Below, in pieces: positions 12,860-25,149 of a stretch of DNA of 64,000 nt. The notes below the pieces were generated by a model, which searched no databases, had not been told where the DNA came from, and was given only the letters and a program-made list of their open reading frames with translations. Location: assembly GCF_051622035.1 (NCBI RefSeq), contig NC_135356.1:20077685-20141684 (forward strand), written 5' to 3'. This DNA is from Arctopsyche grandis. Its lineage: Eukaryota; Arthropoda; Insecta; Trichoptera; Hydropsychidae. Both the position numbers and the translations under genes were made by a program. Position 1 is the first letter of the stretch; every line of letters begins with the position of its first letter.

Positions 12860-13420
12860 GCACTAAACTTTCTATGGAAAAAACAATTTTTTTTCACATA
12901 GCGAACCGGTGTTAAAATATTGCAGTCCAGTCGCGATCGTTGTTTTGAAACTAGGCTCTGTCTGCAAGGCAAGATTGCGCTCCACGGACCAAATTGAAAT
13001 TTCTCCTGTCTATCCAGTGAAATAGGGGGGGGGGGGGGGGTTGAAAGAGCAGGCGAGAAGAGGTTAAAAGGCCGGTCCCTCGCGGCCCTGCCCTGATTAA
13101 TGCCTTTTTCGGCCTTTCGACCCGTGCACGCGCAATCGCTACACACACACATGATTGCGCAATCGCGATCACAAAAAACCAAAAAATAAAAAAAAACAAA
13201 ACAAACCGCCCAGAAAAAAAGTTATTCAATCCACCCCGCTTGTTTAACAATGAACGGATTAAATATGTTAATTTACACGTACATACGTGTGTATGTGTGC
13301 GTGTTTTGGCACTAGAGTACATTTGGCATTACAACTACAAATCCAATATAAATCTTTGTGTCGCAATAACGGCGACCGAGAGCGGATTATCGCCGATGGA
13401 CAAACACATTTCATCATATT
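12860..13420. other. Balanced-composition island with a 16-G homopolymer
   Basis: The sequence from about 12900 to 13420 is richer in G and C than its flanks and carries a run of 16 G residues at 13025-13040. Overlapping minus-strand ORFs of 144 and 123 codons here translate the homopolymer as polyproline and look like chance frames. No protein family is recognised. Confidence 0.35.
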
Positions 13421-13627
13421 AGACACACAGTTGTCATACCGAAAGCTCGCCTGATTTCATTCATGGGGGCTCGCAAACGTGCATTCATGCAGTGATCCTC
13501 AAACGCATTTGTATATACGTATATGTAGTACTACATATGTACATACATGTGTAAATGACATGCATATGTCACAAGTCTGACCCTGGCAATTTTTTGGTAA
13601 AAAAATAATGCATGTATAATACATACA

Positions 13628-13790
13628 TACATATGAGCCGTTATATTTAAAAGTAGGGAAAGTCCAATTTTCAGTTCCAAAACCACTCTTTCTGTTTGAT
13701 TTCATTCACAAATTGTTATCACTTATTTTAATTCGATATGTCCAGAATCTCAGAAAAGCAGTATAAACGTAGTACAGGCCAACGGTATTT
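13628..13790 (+). repeat. Interspersed repeat family F, copy 1
   Basis: This is a 130-160 bp repeat beginning ATGAGCCGTTATATTT, continuing AATTTTCAGTTCCAAAA and AATTCGATATGTCCAGAATC, and ending ACGTAGTACAGGCC. Four other copies occur at 32545, 48375, 51990 and 54572 in both orientations. It has no coding capacity and no clear Pol III boxes, so its class is unknown. Confidence 0.75.
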
Positions 13791-16700
13791 TTACAAGGTT
13801 TATATTAGTTTCACTTCGTCCGTTAGTACGGAAAAACTTCCTAAAGTCTTCCGATCGCCTTGAAACTTTGCCATTTTGCGAGATTTGGCCCACAATAGAG
13901 ATTTCAATTAAATAAACACGTCAAATAATTAAAAAATTGTTGAGTTTTTGAATTCGTTGACAGCTCTCATCTATGTATGTACGTTCGGGTGATTGCCCAT
14001 GCATGTTTGATTTTCCGCCCCCCCCACTTGCTTAATCAGATTTTCATTTTTTAAAAGCATATAACTTTATCATTTTCATACTTTATATTATATTATATAT
14101 AAAAACGGACGTGATGTATGTACATATATTTGTGAGTATGTGGGTATGTTTGTAGGTATGTGGCCGACGCGTCGAGCAGTCGTGTCAAGGAGACGCGGGG
14201 AAGCGGGTTATCGGGGAAGGAGGGGTGGAACATCTGGTATGTGCCTTTAATATTGAGCACCTGACTTGGAACGGGTAACGTCAGTGTCAACGAGCACAAC
14301 ACTAGTATCTTATAAAATTTGCATTATAGATTCGAATTATCTCTCATATATATTTATACTTCACTAATAGATTATTAAATGTTGTTAAACGCAACATATA
14401 TTTAATTTTTTGCGAAATATTTCTCTAAATGAATAAAAGTGGACTATTGTCTGCCAAAAAATACTTACAATAACAATAAGCGGCTTGCTGACCGTTCATT
14501 TGTATCTACATACATACATATATAGTACAATATTATGAATAAATTTTCACAGAAGCTTTTGGTCATTTATTGAATAAACTGGCAATTTATTTTGATGCCC
14601 TAATAAAATTCGCAATATATCTATACCCATTAATTTGATCGTCACATGATAAGAACACAATCAGCGTATAATATCCTGATTTAGAATTCTTGTATATATG
14701 TATGTAGTTCTTAAATAACATATTTCCTCATAATATTTTACAAAAAGATCAAAAAAACTTTCTAACTAATATTTTTTTTACTGAGCTCTCGTGTATGAGA
14801 GTTGAGTCTCTCTAGAGAGGTGTTTCAAATGGTTTGGGAATCTTCGGCGACAGATGTTGCGTTTGACGGGTCCCTCTCCTCTGTCTATCTGCTGTTTTGA
14901 TTGACGTGTTATTTTCGGGCTTTACGCCACTTTGCACAAGTTTCACTAGGATTAGTACGTCGGCGATTTTGTACACCCCAATATGTCGCGAAACCGGTGA
15001 TCGTTGTGCGTCGAACGACCACTCTTGACTTTTACCATGTTTATTATTTATTTTATATTTACGAAATATATACTGAGAAAAGATAAGACCGATTCAATTA
15101 ACGAGCAAGAAATCAAACTCAAAAATAACAAATCAAAATCTCTCACAAAAACGAGTAAATATACCAAAAAAAAAAACACAAATCTCACAACCAAATTGAA
15201 GTTTTCAACAAATCATTGTCTTTCTTAAATGAAGATTTTTTAATTTATCCGATATTATACTTACCATTAGCATTATTAGACATTAGCCTATAAATGCTAT
15301 AGGTTAATGTCCGATTCCACTTCGTTCACTCCACGAATGCATAATCAAAAATTGAAGTAAGATGTTTGAAGTATGAAGTGGAATAAATACCTTTTAATAA
15401 GCTTTAAAAAATTGTTATTTTTTTTATTTAAATTACATTGATGCAATAACTATATTGGATTTTTTTCGTGAAGAGCACATTTATTTGAAGAATCAAAAAA
15501 ATAGTAAAAGAAAAATGTAATCTGCCATTCCTTGTTGACGGATCTTTACTAAGTTTATTATATGTATATATATTACTCGATATTAAACTGAAACTTATAG
15601 ATTTGAAATTTCAGTTCAATAACGCTGAAAGCTTTCAGAGAAGAAAATAAAATACTTCAATTATCTAAAGAAACTACTACTACAGGTTGAGATAACAATA
15701 TGTAAAAGAAAATAATCAGTCCAATCTGTTGAGTGATTTAGTAGATAATTGATTCCAAAAGCTTAAATAAAATAAAGCAAAAAGAGACCTTTTAAGTTGA
15801 GATACCACTTCCAATCAACTTAATTAGTATTTAATTAATTACTACAACGTAATTATAAAACGATTATAAATAAAAATCATCATATACTCATCCCATATAT
15901 TCATTAATAGAATTCCTACATTTATAACAGAGAGAAAAAACTTAAAATCTGAAAAAAAAAATTGTAGGTATACAATAGTCAATATTATATAAATCACATA
16001 TTAAATATATAAGAACCTAAATATAATACAATTTTTCATGTAAAACTAAAATTTAAATTTAAATACAGAGTTATAATACGTATGTATATATGTAATATCT
16101 ATCGTTGTGGCAGGCAACTTGCCCTACAATAATATACCGATGTCAATGGATGTCACCGGCAAAGTGTTAATTCCAAACATTGTTGTATGTGCAATGTGCA
16201 CATTTCCCGTCCAGGATAAGCTGATTTGACACGTCACACACGAAACGCAACCTTTCCCTCTATATGGCGATGGTTCGCGAAACACATCGACAATTGCGTC
16301 AACAATCGTCATGGGAAACAAAAAAATCCTCACAACAGACACGTAGACATGCTATGTAGCTTACCAGGAGCTTATTAGATACCCACTACATACATATATA
16401 TATATGGACATATTAATAATATAATATATAATACCCACTATTCCCTGTCCCGTGACTATTGTACACTGTACAATTGCACTTGTATACTTAAATTTCTACA
16501 CATTCTTAAATGCATATTCGTCCTATTCTGAATGTATCAACTTAACTGATTCAAACCCCGAATTAAAGTATCTCATTCAAAAAGTTAAATCCGGTAGAAA
16601 ATTACAGCGATGGGGGGAGGTAAATGTAGCATAGCGAGATTTACGGAAGAGAATATACTAGGACAATCGAAACTGACAAAAAAAATTATTAGTAAAATTT

Positions 16701-16968
16701 TATTTTCAACAATTTTTTTTACGTTATATGGTTTTATTAAGTTTCATTTTTATTCCATCAACTATCAGAAAACTTAAGTTTATAATGCAAAGAATAAATT
16801 TTGATTAATTGATATGGTGACTAAATAAAAAGATATCATTGACGCAAGATTATAAATTGGTATTATTTAAATTTTAATAGAATAAATTATAATATAAATG
16901 CAAGATATAAAAAAAATTATATCTCAGTAGAAATGGATTGAAAATTGATTATAAAATTTAATCCAGAC
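13791..16968. other. Intergenic, AT-rich, with small islands
   Basis: There is no exon recognised. Balanced patches at about 14150-14310, 14780-15010 and 16100-16350 interrupt AT-rich DNA full of A/T runs and CATA microsatellites. None shows a convincing coding frame or a second copy in the window. Confidence 0.35.
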
Positions 16969-17083
16969 AATCTGTAACTCCGTTATAATAATAATAATAA
17001 TCTGTAACTCAATTAATACAGATTATTACTCCGTAATAATCTGTAACTCCGTAATAATAATCTGTTTAATCTGTAACTCCGTA
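16969..17083 (+). repeat. Short degenerate minisatellite (AATCTGTAACTCCG unit)
   Basis: The motif AATCTGTAACTCCG or a close variant occurs four times on this strand, with one inverted partial copy (CAGATTATTACTCCG) and one shortened unit, separated by ATA trinucleotides. Spacing is irregular (about 20-40 bp). It appears to be a local expansion. No function is indicated. Confidence 0.7.
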
Positions 17084-19020
17084 AATTTTTTTTGTAGACT
17101 AAAAACCTCAATATAATATATTATGTATACATTTTTATTTATTTTATTTTATTAATTGAAAAATCAACAGACAGGATGTACATAGATATGTATAAAAAAA
17201 TAAATAGTAAATAAATAATATATGTAACATCCGAGTCCAATAATAGATTTTTACAAAAATGAAAAAGATAAATATAAGGAAAACAAATTAAAAAGTTATT
17301 GTTATTATATAGGTTTTTTTTAAATGCTTTTTATTTAAAATTAGTATATGTACACATTTGGATTTACATACAAAAACTAGAAATATTGTGCCAAATACAC
17401 TCTCCATATTCTTAAATTACTTCACAATCCCTGTATTCGTGTGCTATTAAATTTACATACATACATGTATGTAATAGAATTGATGGGGCAAATTTGAATT
17501 CTAGTTCATTAATCAAAACGCTTCGAGACGAAGACGGGATGGACAGCCTTTTGTCACATATGGCTGCAGCTTTTTCGTATTAAAATGGGATCAGCTCGGA
17601 TATTCCCTCAAGGACCGGCTGCAGGGACTTAACTGGGGATCAACTCCCTTTTTTGACACCCGAACAGGACAGACTTTAACGGGGATGTTATAATAGCGTT
17701 ATCGTGTCGCTACACGACTCCAAAGGGGTGGATTTCAATGGGGTGGTGGGGGGAGGAATTTTAGGGAGTACGAGGGGGTAGGTGTTACAAAACGCATTAT
17801 TGCCTGCACTCGACTCGTCTTAATTAATTCGAACGCGCGTGCATACACACCGTATACATACATGATAATGCTCGTGGTTGACTTTCCATTTTTAAAACCA
17901 TTCCGAGGGTTTAAAATGTACGAAGGTACGAAATGCACGGTCATATTCGAATGAGTGTGCTACTAATTAATATCGAGGCTGACACAATTTGTCAGGTGTT
18001 AAATTAAAATAAAAGCTAAATTTACCAATGATCGTTACCATGCCCGTTAACTGACTATGGAAATAAAATATGTAGCGTATTTTTTTTCTTTTTCTTAAAT
18101 CGTATCTTAATTATTTCAATAGACACTAAAAGTCAAAAGTTGCTAAACAAATACTTCCAAAAAATGTATTATCAGTATTATACTATAAAAATACGCAAAT
18201 GCTGTATTTTTTTCAGAATATTTCTAATATATTTTTAAATATAGGTTATTTTATTTAGTTGTATAAGAAACTTCGCGTTTTGGCAACCCTGATGTTTTTT
18301 TTCTATAAGACCTTAGAATTTTCAAATAAAAACTGAAAATACGCAATACCACCTACTAATGAAAATAATTTTTAATTCATAATTAATTTTCCATTTCCAT
18401 TTTATCTGTTCCCAAAAACACGCTGTACCTGACCAATAGTTCTAATCTGCGGTGTCCAAGTGGTCAAATTAGTAGTATACATATTTAAAGTATTTGCATA
18501 TGTACATTTTCTTTCCGATTTAAAAGTTCTGGGTTTCATAGATAGGAGATAGTTTCATAGGAGATAGTTTCTAATTTCAGCTGCTTTATACCGACTTGAC
18601 ATTCAAACGTTACTCGTTACCTGGAAACGTCCGAGTTACTGAATTCCTTGACTCGATGTTACTGAATTCCTTGACGATGTCAACCCGGTATTAATTAAAA
18701 AAAAAATCCTTAAATATGTTTTTTATTCTTGTTTTACGTTAGAGCTTCTCAAGAAAATTTTGAAAAACTATATAGAAGAAACCGTTCACAATTATGCTTG
18801 AATAGAAATGTTTTCAATGTGAATGACTACTCATAAAATCGCTTATGTAATGAGGAAACTAGATTTTTGAAAAATAATATCACATTTACATTTTGCTCTT
18901 TGACTAAAAAAGTATGATTAAGTTTGATAGAAGACTCCGCAAGTTTCTACCGATACTCAAAGGGGTTCCTGAACTACTAAAGGGCCAAAAATCACCGGAA
19001 TAGAACATAAAAATTTCGAA
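17084..19020. other. Intergenic with an island at about 17500-17960
   Basis: Positions 17500-17960 are GC-richer with G-rich runs and no coding frame. Near 18535-18680 there are two small imperfect tandem duplications, one of TAGGAGATAGTTTC and one of TTACTGAATTCCTTGAC. The remainder is AT-rich and featureless. Confidence 0.35.
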
Positions 19021-19029
19021 ATCAGCTTT

Positions 19030-19590
19030 AATAATAAAATAAAGTAAAAAACTTCCAAATGACTCCAACGAAACGGACGCACTCCGAATTTGACGACATT
19101 ATTAAAATCGAAATTTTTAATTTTTCTGATTTTACAACCGACCCCAGAGGCAAAAAGCGGACGAGAGAGAAAGAGAGAGCAACCGATGCGTAATTAGCAA
19201 GAGAGTAAATTACCCGGTTGATAAGAGACCAATAAAAAGCGCGAAGGGGTTGAAAATCGACGTCGACACATCTCAGTCGGCGAGGGGGTGGCATTTATTA
19301 AAATTTTACGATAAGCTATTAGCGCTCAAGGGGTTGAGAGTGTGTTCATAAACAAGTAGTGGGCGCCACCCCATCCACCCCCAAGTTCCCGGCGCGAATG
19401 CTCCTAATGTTCACGAAAATCGCATCAACCCTAATTTTGAGGGGTAAACAAGGGTGGATTGACTTCGACTTCGGGTTATACGAAATTAAGAGAGAGGGAA
19501 ATATTGCGGCGAGGGGACCGAACGAGCCCTCCCCCATCCCTCTCTCCCGATGAGAGCCCCCCATTCGACTCGAGTAATTAATTTACTTTA
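19030..19590. other. GC-richer island, candidate conserved noncoding element
   Basis: About 560 bp of balanced sequence without microsatellites or A/T runs, including GAGAGAGAAAGAGAGAGC, TTACCCGGTTGATAAG and TTTACGATAAGCTATTAG. ORFs on both strands are short (60-88 codons) and overlap antisense to each other, so coding is unlikely. The sharp contrast with its flanks suggests constraint, but that is inference. Confidence 0.4.
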
Positions 19591-20030
19591 AGTCACCTTT
19601 TAATTATGATTTGATAATCGCATTACGAGCTGTTACGTTTATTCAATGTGTATCATACGCTAGCTCAACTTGTATAATACTATCTAATCATTTTCGTTTC
19701 CTTCTGCATTTTTGCACTTTTGACATACATATACTGTTTATAAATACATCTATACATCTCTCATATACCAATAATACTTATGTACATATATCATTGAATT
19801 AGAACTAGAATTACCTACTCTTTGTAACAATGATACAGTCAGTATGCAGTATTACATTAAAGCTACATTGTATGTGAAAATATATGAAACTATTGTTTGT
19901 GAAGTTAAAAAAATAAATATACATATGTATGTAAAAAACAACGGTGTCAACGATTAATTAAATGAATTTTTATAAAACACTAAATATAGTATTTTCATTT
20001 TAACGAGACATCCTAATGCTGCTTTTAAAT
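19591..20030. other. AT-rich, nothing recognised
   Basis: AT-rich DNA with CATATGTA microsatellite motifs. No ORF, RNA or repeat with a second copy was found. Confidence 0.4.
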
Positions 20031-20031
20031 A

Positions 20032-20082
20032 AGATGTATCTACCTACCAGTGGCGTCCCATCATTTGTAGGTAGATACATCT
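20032..20082. repeat. Perfect 16-bp inverted repeat around a CAGTGGCGT motif
   Basis: The arm AGATGTATCTACCTAC at 20032-20047 is perfectly inverted at 20067-20082. The 19-nt loop reads CAGTGGCGTCCCATCATTT, which resembles the terminus of hAT-type elements such as that at 48081. It may be a transposon end beside a rearranged target, or a simple hairpin. Confidence 0.7.
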
Positions 20083-20333
20083 AGTAGAGGGACTGGGCTA
20101 GTCCTCTAAAATTAAAAAAAAATATCAACAATTCAATGACAAAAAATTTAAATCGTTGTCCATATTGATATTGTTCACTCGGATTAACGAAGGTTGGAAA
20201 CAAGAATCAGCCCTACCTGAGGTAGTGGTAGTGGTAGTTGATTGTTACTGTATGGTCCGCCGCGTCGTTCGCTTGCACTCGCTTGCACGGACTCGCCGTC
20301 TCAATTCTGTTCCCTTTGCGGTTCCGGCGAATT

Positions 20334-20340
20334 ATATAAG
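20334..20340 (+). promoter_or_regulatory. TATA-like box upstream of the small candidate gene
   Basis: TATATAAG lies in a locally GC-richer stretch (20230-20335) about 165 bp before the ATG at 20505. A start site some 25-30 bp downstream would give a 5' leader of about 140 nt. The link to transcription is inference. Confidence 0.35.
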
Positions 20341-20504
20341 CGTGTTGTCGAAGACAAAATTTTTTTTTAATTTACTCGTCTCTTCAAGCATCTATGGAAT
20401 TTTCACTAAGAATATTCTGATCTGTGTCTATCGAACATCATTCTGGAAACTATTTTTTGTTTTTAAAATAATACATATTTACATAAAACTTCTTGAGTAC
20501 AAAT

Positions 20505-20705
20505 ATGGCTAGGGACTCGACTCACGAAACGATTCCCTCAGAACAAATCAACGCAGCGCAAGCGGAAACAAATAACGAGGCCTTGGAATGTTGCAATCTC
20601 AATCGATTGTTCGACAAATCATTCAAAAGATTAAGTTTTGAAGAAAGACAATATGTTATTAGGAAAGGTAGACTACTTGGGATATTTCCGTTAGAACAAA
20701 AATGA
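20505..20705 (+). CDS. Candidate small protein, 66 aa, function unknown
   Basis: The ORF starts at an ATG (context AAATATGG) and ends TGA at 20705. The protein is hydrophilic, with a Gln/Asn/Glu-rich N-terminal half and a charged C-terminal half containing LSFEERQYVIRKGRLLG. Codon use is mixed rather than A/T-run driven, and the amino-acid composition looks protein-like, unlike most ORFs in the window. There is no signal peptide, membrane segment or known domain that I recognise. A TATA-like box lies upstream and AATAAA occurs at 21038-21043. It could be a complete single-exon gene, one exon of a larger gene or a fossil. Coding status is unproven. Confidence 0.35.
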   Translation: MARDSTHETIPSEQINAAQAETNNEALECCNLNRLFDKSFKRLSFEERQYVIRKGRLLGIFPLEQK

Positions 20706-21037
20706 AAAATTATACTCATCACTTCAAGGCAGATTATTTTAATTCAAAAATTATATAAAAGCCACAACACACCACTGCTACCTACATTGATCCAATATTT
20801 TTTTAATTTTTACATGCGTTTTACTGTTCATATGTACATACATACATATATTCATTACATTCATATGTATATGTATGTCTTATAACTTTTGATCAAATGA
20901 TCATTGTCTATTTTGCATATTTTTTGTTTGTTTGTTGTTATAGTATTTTATTATTTTAATGTTAATTTTTACGGCATAATAAGGAAAAAAATTAAAACGA
21001 AAAGATCTTATTTTGTAGATAAATTTTTCAACTACAA

Positions 21038-21043
21038 AATAAA
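21038..21043 (+). promoter_or_regulatory. Possible polyadenylation signal AATAAA
   Basis: AATAAA followed by GTCATTGCTTGTCAG, which is GT-rich, lies 330 bp after the candidate small ORF. Such hexamers are common by chance in AT-rich DNA, so the assignment is weak. Confidence 0.2.
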
Positions 21044-21105
21044 GTCATTGCTTGTCAGATTACAACATATTATATTACATACATATGTAGATATCTGTAC
21101 GTAAT

Positions 21106-24060
21106 ATAAAATTATTAAAAACCAAAATCATACTATAAATATACGAATAGAATGTAGCATCACACTCATATCAATAACAATACACATGTATTTATATCAC
21201 TTTTAAAATGTCCCTACCCATCTGTATCAAAGACTGCAACGAGCTGTCATTCTTTTTTATTAATTTTAAACTGCAACCGTAGTAGTGCAGTAGTTTAAAT
21301 TTATTATTTTCAATTGAAGAAACAGCGCAAGCTGTGACCAGAGCAGAGCAGTCACCCCTCCAATTCGCAGTCAATCTCCGACAATCCCTAAAGGGACGAT
21401 GATTGACAATTTTAAAATCATAAAATAAATATATATGTATGCATCTAGCGGTTCTATACTTCCATATATTATACGTATGTGTGACTAAATAACGATATAA
21501 ATAATACGTGAATTCATCATTAGCCCCTATCGGTGAATAAATTGACCGTGAGCCATTAAATTCAATTACCACTTAATAATACACGAAACTAAAACAAGAA
21601 CGATTGTATCGTTTCGGCTTCGCCCTATTGTTATTATGTAGATATTGTTATTATACGCGTTTTATCTGGTTGTTATTATACACATTTATAATATACATAG
21701 GTCTGTGTATATTTTTTCCGTTTCGTTTTTTTTCTTTTAATTTTTCGCCGTTGCTGTTGCTGTTATCCCTCGGCGTTCTGCTTATCGTTAATTTATTAGG
21801 AATCCTACTCATTGTTTTTGACGTTTCGCCGTTATTGGCCATCTGACAGGCGTGTTTAGACCACAACAAAACGGATCAAAAGAAAAAATAAAAATGTGCA
21901 CACATCACTAACAGCATATGGATGCGTCAGGTATCATCAAAGTATGATATTATACCGTTAGAATTGAGTTATAAAATTACATATGTATATTGTACATGTA
22001 CACATGTATGTACATACATACATACATACGTATAATTTTCCGTACTTCTTCAAATCTACACTGTATGAATAATTAAAGAGATTTAGAACCATGTGCATAC
22101 TTTAAAGATTATAAAAAAATTGCGAATATTTTTGTACGACATACAATTTTGATAACAGCATGGCAACAATAATATATGATTTTGTTAAAATTTTGAAATA
22201 AGACGAAGTTGCGGATATCAAAAAAATTATTCCTATATTTAGATTTCTGTTAACTTGGATTTGTTTAATCTAAAATATGCTGATATCGCTGTGGGATTGT
22301 TTAATTTGAGGTCGTTACGTATTCTATTATTGTATTTCTTTTTGATTATTTGTTTTATATTTATGCTAATTTTGTTTTTTATTATGTTTTATTTTCTTCT
22401 CAGTGTATATATCCTTTTTTTATTTTTTTGTTAGGCTATAGTAACAACTTGGAACTACTCTGTAATGTTACTCTGACAAAATTGTAATTAATAAATAAGA
22501 TAAATCTAATTTAAATGTGGTAAAAGTAGCCGGTTATCGCGACAATGTACTGCTTAATACTACCAAATTTTATAAGTTGATAAAAACACTCCAAAATAGA
22601 AAATGTCAAAATATTGAGAACTACAAACTATTTGAATTGAAATTATTTGAATATTTTTAATATATTTTCTTGTGAACGAAGTGTAGTCGTATTTTAAATC
22701 AAGAAAAAGATAGAATAATAGTTTACTCCGCCAAAATATTGGGCTAATTTTAATAAAAAAAATATTAAATCTAATTATAATAAAAAAAACCATTCCGTCC
22801 CCCAATGGTAAAATCCAAACAATTCCATCTTTTAAGTGAAAATACTTAACGAAACTCATCTAAATAAACTCTCGATGTTAATGTATATTTTCAAACAGCA
22901 AAACCTCAATTTAGCAGACCCCGTTGTATCGATTAAACAGATTGACCAAAGTCGAAGTGTGCCGGTCAACATCTGTGTACCGACATTTGCTCAGTTGAAA
23001 ACCCCTGACCGCGCCTCTATTCAAAAGCTGATATAAGCTGTAGCTAAACAACTAAGTAATTGGCAGTAATGATTGTTATTTATGGCCAGTTCGAAGATAG
23101 CACTATCCGAAGCGCCCCAGAGAGGGACGGGGGATGGGTTGGGACCCCTTTTAGAAATGGTAACACATAACAAAAGCCCTCATCCTCCTCTTCACTCTCC
23201 TACCCCCATCAGTACGTCGCTAATCCACCTACGAACATCTCGTATTAACCGTTATGTTACATGTAGCTAATTCAGAGTTGGATTAAATTTTAATAAACCT
23301 TTATCATCACGCTTTGGTAACTTTAAATAGCTCATTTATCCATATCTTGGACTTATAACTACATATGCTCTAACTCCCTAAGGATGCGATTTATAATCTG
23401 AATCAGGTCGTATTCAAAATACGTGTATTGCGAGATCGTTTAAACACATTTGACAGATTGTCTCGAGAGAAATATGAGAAGATTTGACGTGTGATAATAA
23501 TAATTCGCTTTCACAAAACGTGAAAAACCGGTCTTGTCCAATTTTGTGAAACATAATACGGATCGCATGCTCGTACTCGTTCATACGCGCGATTAAAGCT
23601 TGTAATACTACACGAGTATACATATGTATATTTTTAATATACTCGTTACTTCATTATGCAATACCTCATATGTGGACTTTCTGATCTTATTTTTATTCTT
23701 TACCGTTTTTAACGGTCACCGCTATTTAATCAACAAATAAAATGTAGCTTGTCAAGGTTCATCTATACTACTACAGCACAGACCAGCAATTGCTCCTAAA
23801 CAGCAATACGAAAAATATTCTGAAGTACATTCTATATGGTCCACATTCATATGTTCCGTAATTTGTACGCAGCGTATACGTAGCAGCAGTAACCGACACG
23901 ATCTAGTAATATTATACAGCAGGAAATATTCACGCATGACATGATATCATAGTTGCGAGTGCACCCGCACTAACAAAAGTGCTGTCATGTGTATATAATT
24001 ATTTTCAGAAACGTCTTATTATGACAACATTGACTCGACAATACGACGCAAGCAATATTT
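21106..24060. other. Intergenic, no gene recognised
   Basis: AT-rich DNA with palindromic CATA microsatellites (about 21980-22035). Moderately balanced patches at about 21290-21420, 22910-23260 and 23740-23950 lack coding frames. A 126-codon minus-strand ORF at 21192-21572 has no recognisable domain. Confidence 0.35.
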
Positions 24061-24067
24061 AGCCGTA

Positions 24068-24240
24068 TTTTCACGCTCTGTAATCTATATGTAAGCCGAT
24101 TTTGCCTTGCTTTCATCCAAAACAAGTATGAACGTGTCGAAACTGGGCGGTGCTGTATATTATCAATAGAAGTAGTCTTTTTCATGCAGTGCTGTGCCAA
24201 GCAGTTGATGTGCAGTAATGAATAATATAAGCGGATCTAA
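24068..24240 (+). repeat. Interspersed repeat family H, copy 1
   Basis: It aligns in the same orientation with 57239-57405. Shared landmarks are TCACGCTCTGTAAT, AAGCCGATTTTGCCTT, TGCTGTATA followed by AATAGAAGTA, and GTGCCAAGCAGTTGA. The two copies are clearly diverged. The class is unknown and there is no coding potential. Confidence 0.6.
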
Positions 24241-25149
24241 TACGTTTAGAGTTTAGACGATCATCCAAATCTTTGATGCTATATTTTAGTCTGTAATGTA
24301 ACTCATAGCACTAACATACACTAATCCAAAAAAGTTGAGAAGATTACACTCTGTTATCACTTTTATATTCTAGATACGCTGCTGCATTTTTAAAAATATT
24401 TCTATAGTATTGTACACATAAAAATGTTTTGAACTATATATATTTTAAATAGTTAAGAAGCACTGCAAGCAATTTTTCCCATAAATGATTAAGATTACAA
24501 ATAATTTTGCACGGAATTTTTGAATACGTAGTTAAATATATTACATGGACTCCAAGTCTGAATATTTCAATTTTACATAATTATTTCCCATGCGTTATAC
24601 AAAGTGGGGAAAAAATTGAGATATAATTAATAGAGTCATAGCGAAACCGCACATAAATAATCTATTTTAATACACATTTAAATAATTGGATAATTTTCAT
24701 ATTAACAGCAGATACGTACTCTTATATAGTCATAAAATTTGACTAATGTCAGTTACGACCTTCTTCGCATGTACATAATTGAATTTAATCGCTATAATCG
24801 ACCTAAATTCCAATAGATTATCGCATTTAGTACGCTGGCACACAAACGCATAATATGACATAGTCGAATTTAAATAACATTACATGGTATTAATTTTAAT
24901 TTGTCGTTTATCTATGTATCTATTTTTTTTTTGTGAAATTTCGTCACGGATAAACATTACATACATATATGAATAAAAATCGATTCCGTATAATAATAAT
25001 TATTATGGTTTACATAATTATATAATCGGCAATTAATTAGCATCTATCAAAAAAATGCGTAAAAATTTAACCAGGATATTTTTTTAACCCTTTAATTTCC
25101 GATATTAACTATGTTTTTTTAAGAATATGATTTGTTAAATTTAGAATAA
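24241..25149. other. AT-rich, nothing recognised
   Basis: A very AT-rich stretch with short palindromes and homopolymers. No ORF above 60 codons of interest and no second copy in the window were found. Confidence 0.4.

Noticed and set aside
12748..13322. Overlapping minus-strand ORFs of 144 and 123 codons
   Set aside because: They overlap in different frames, translate the G homopolymer as polyproline and match no family.
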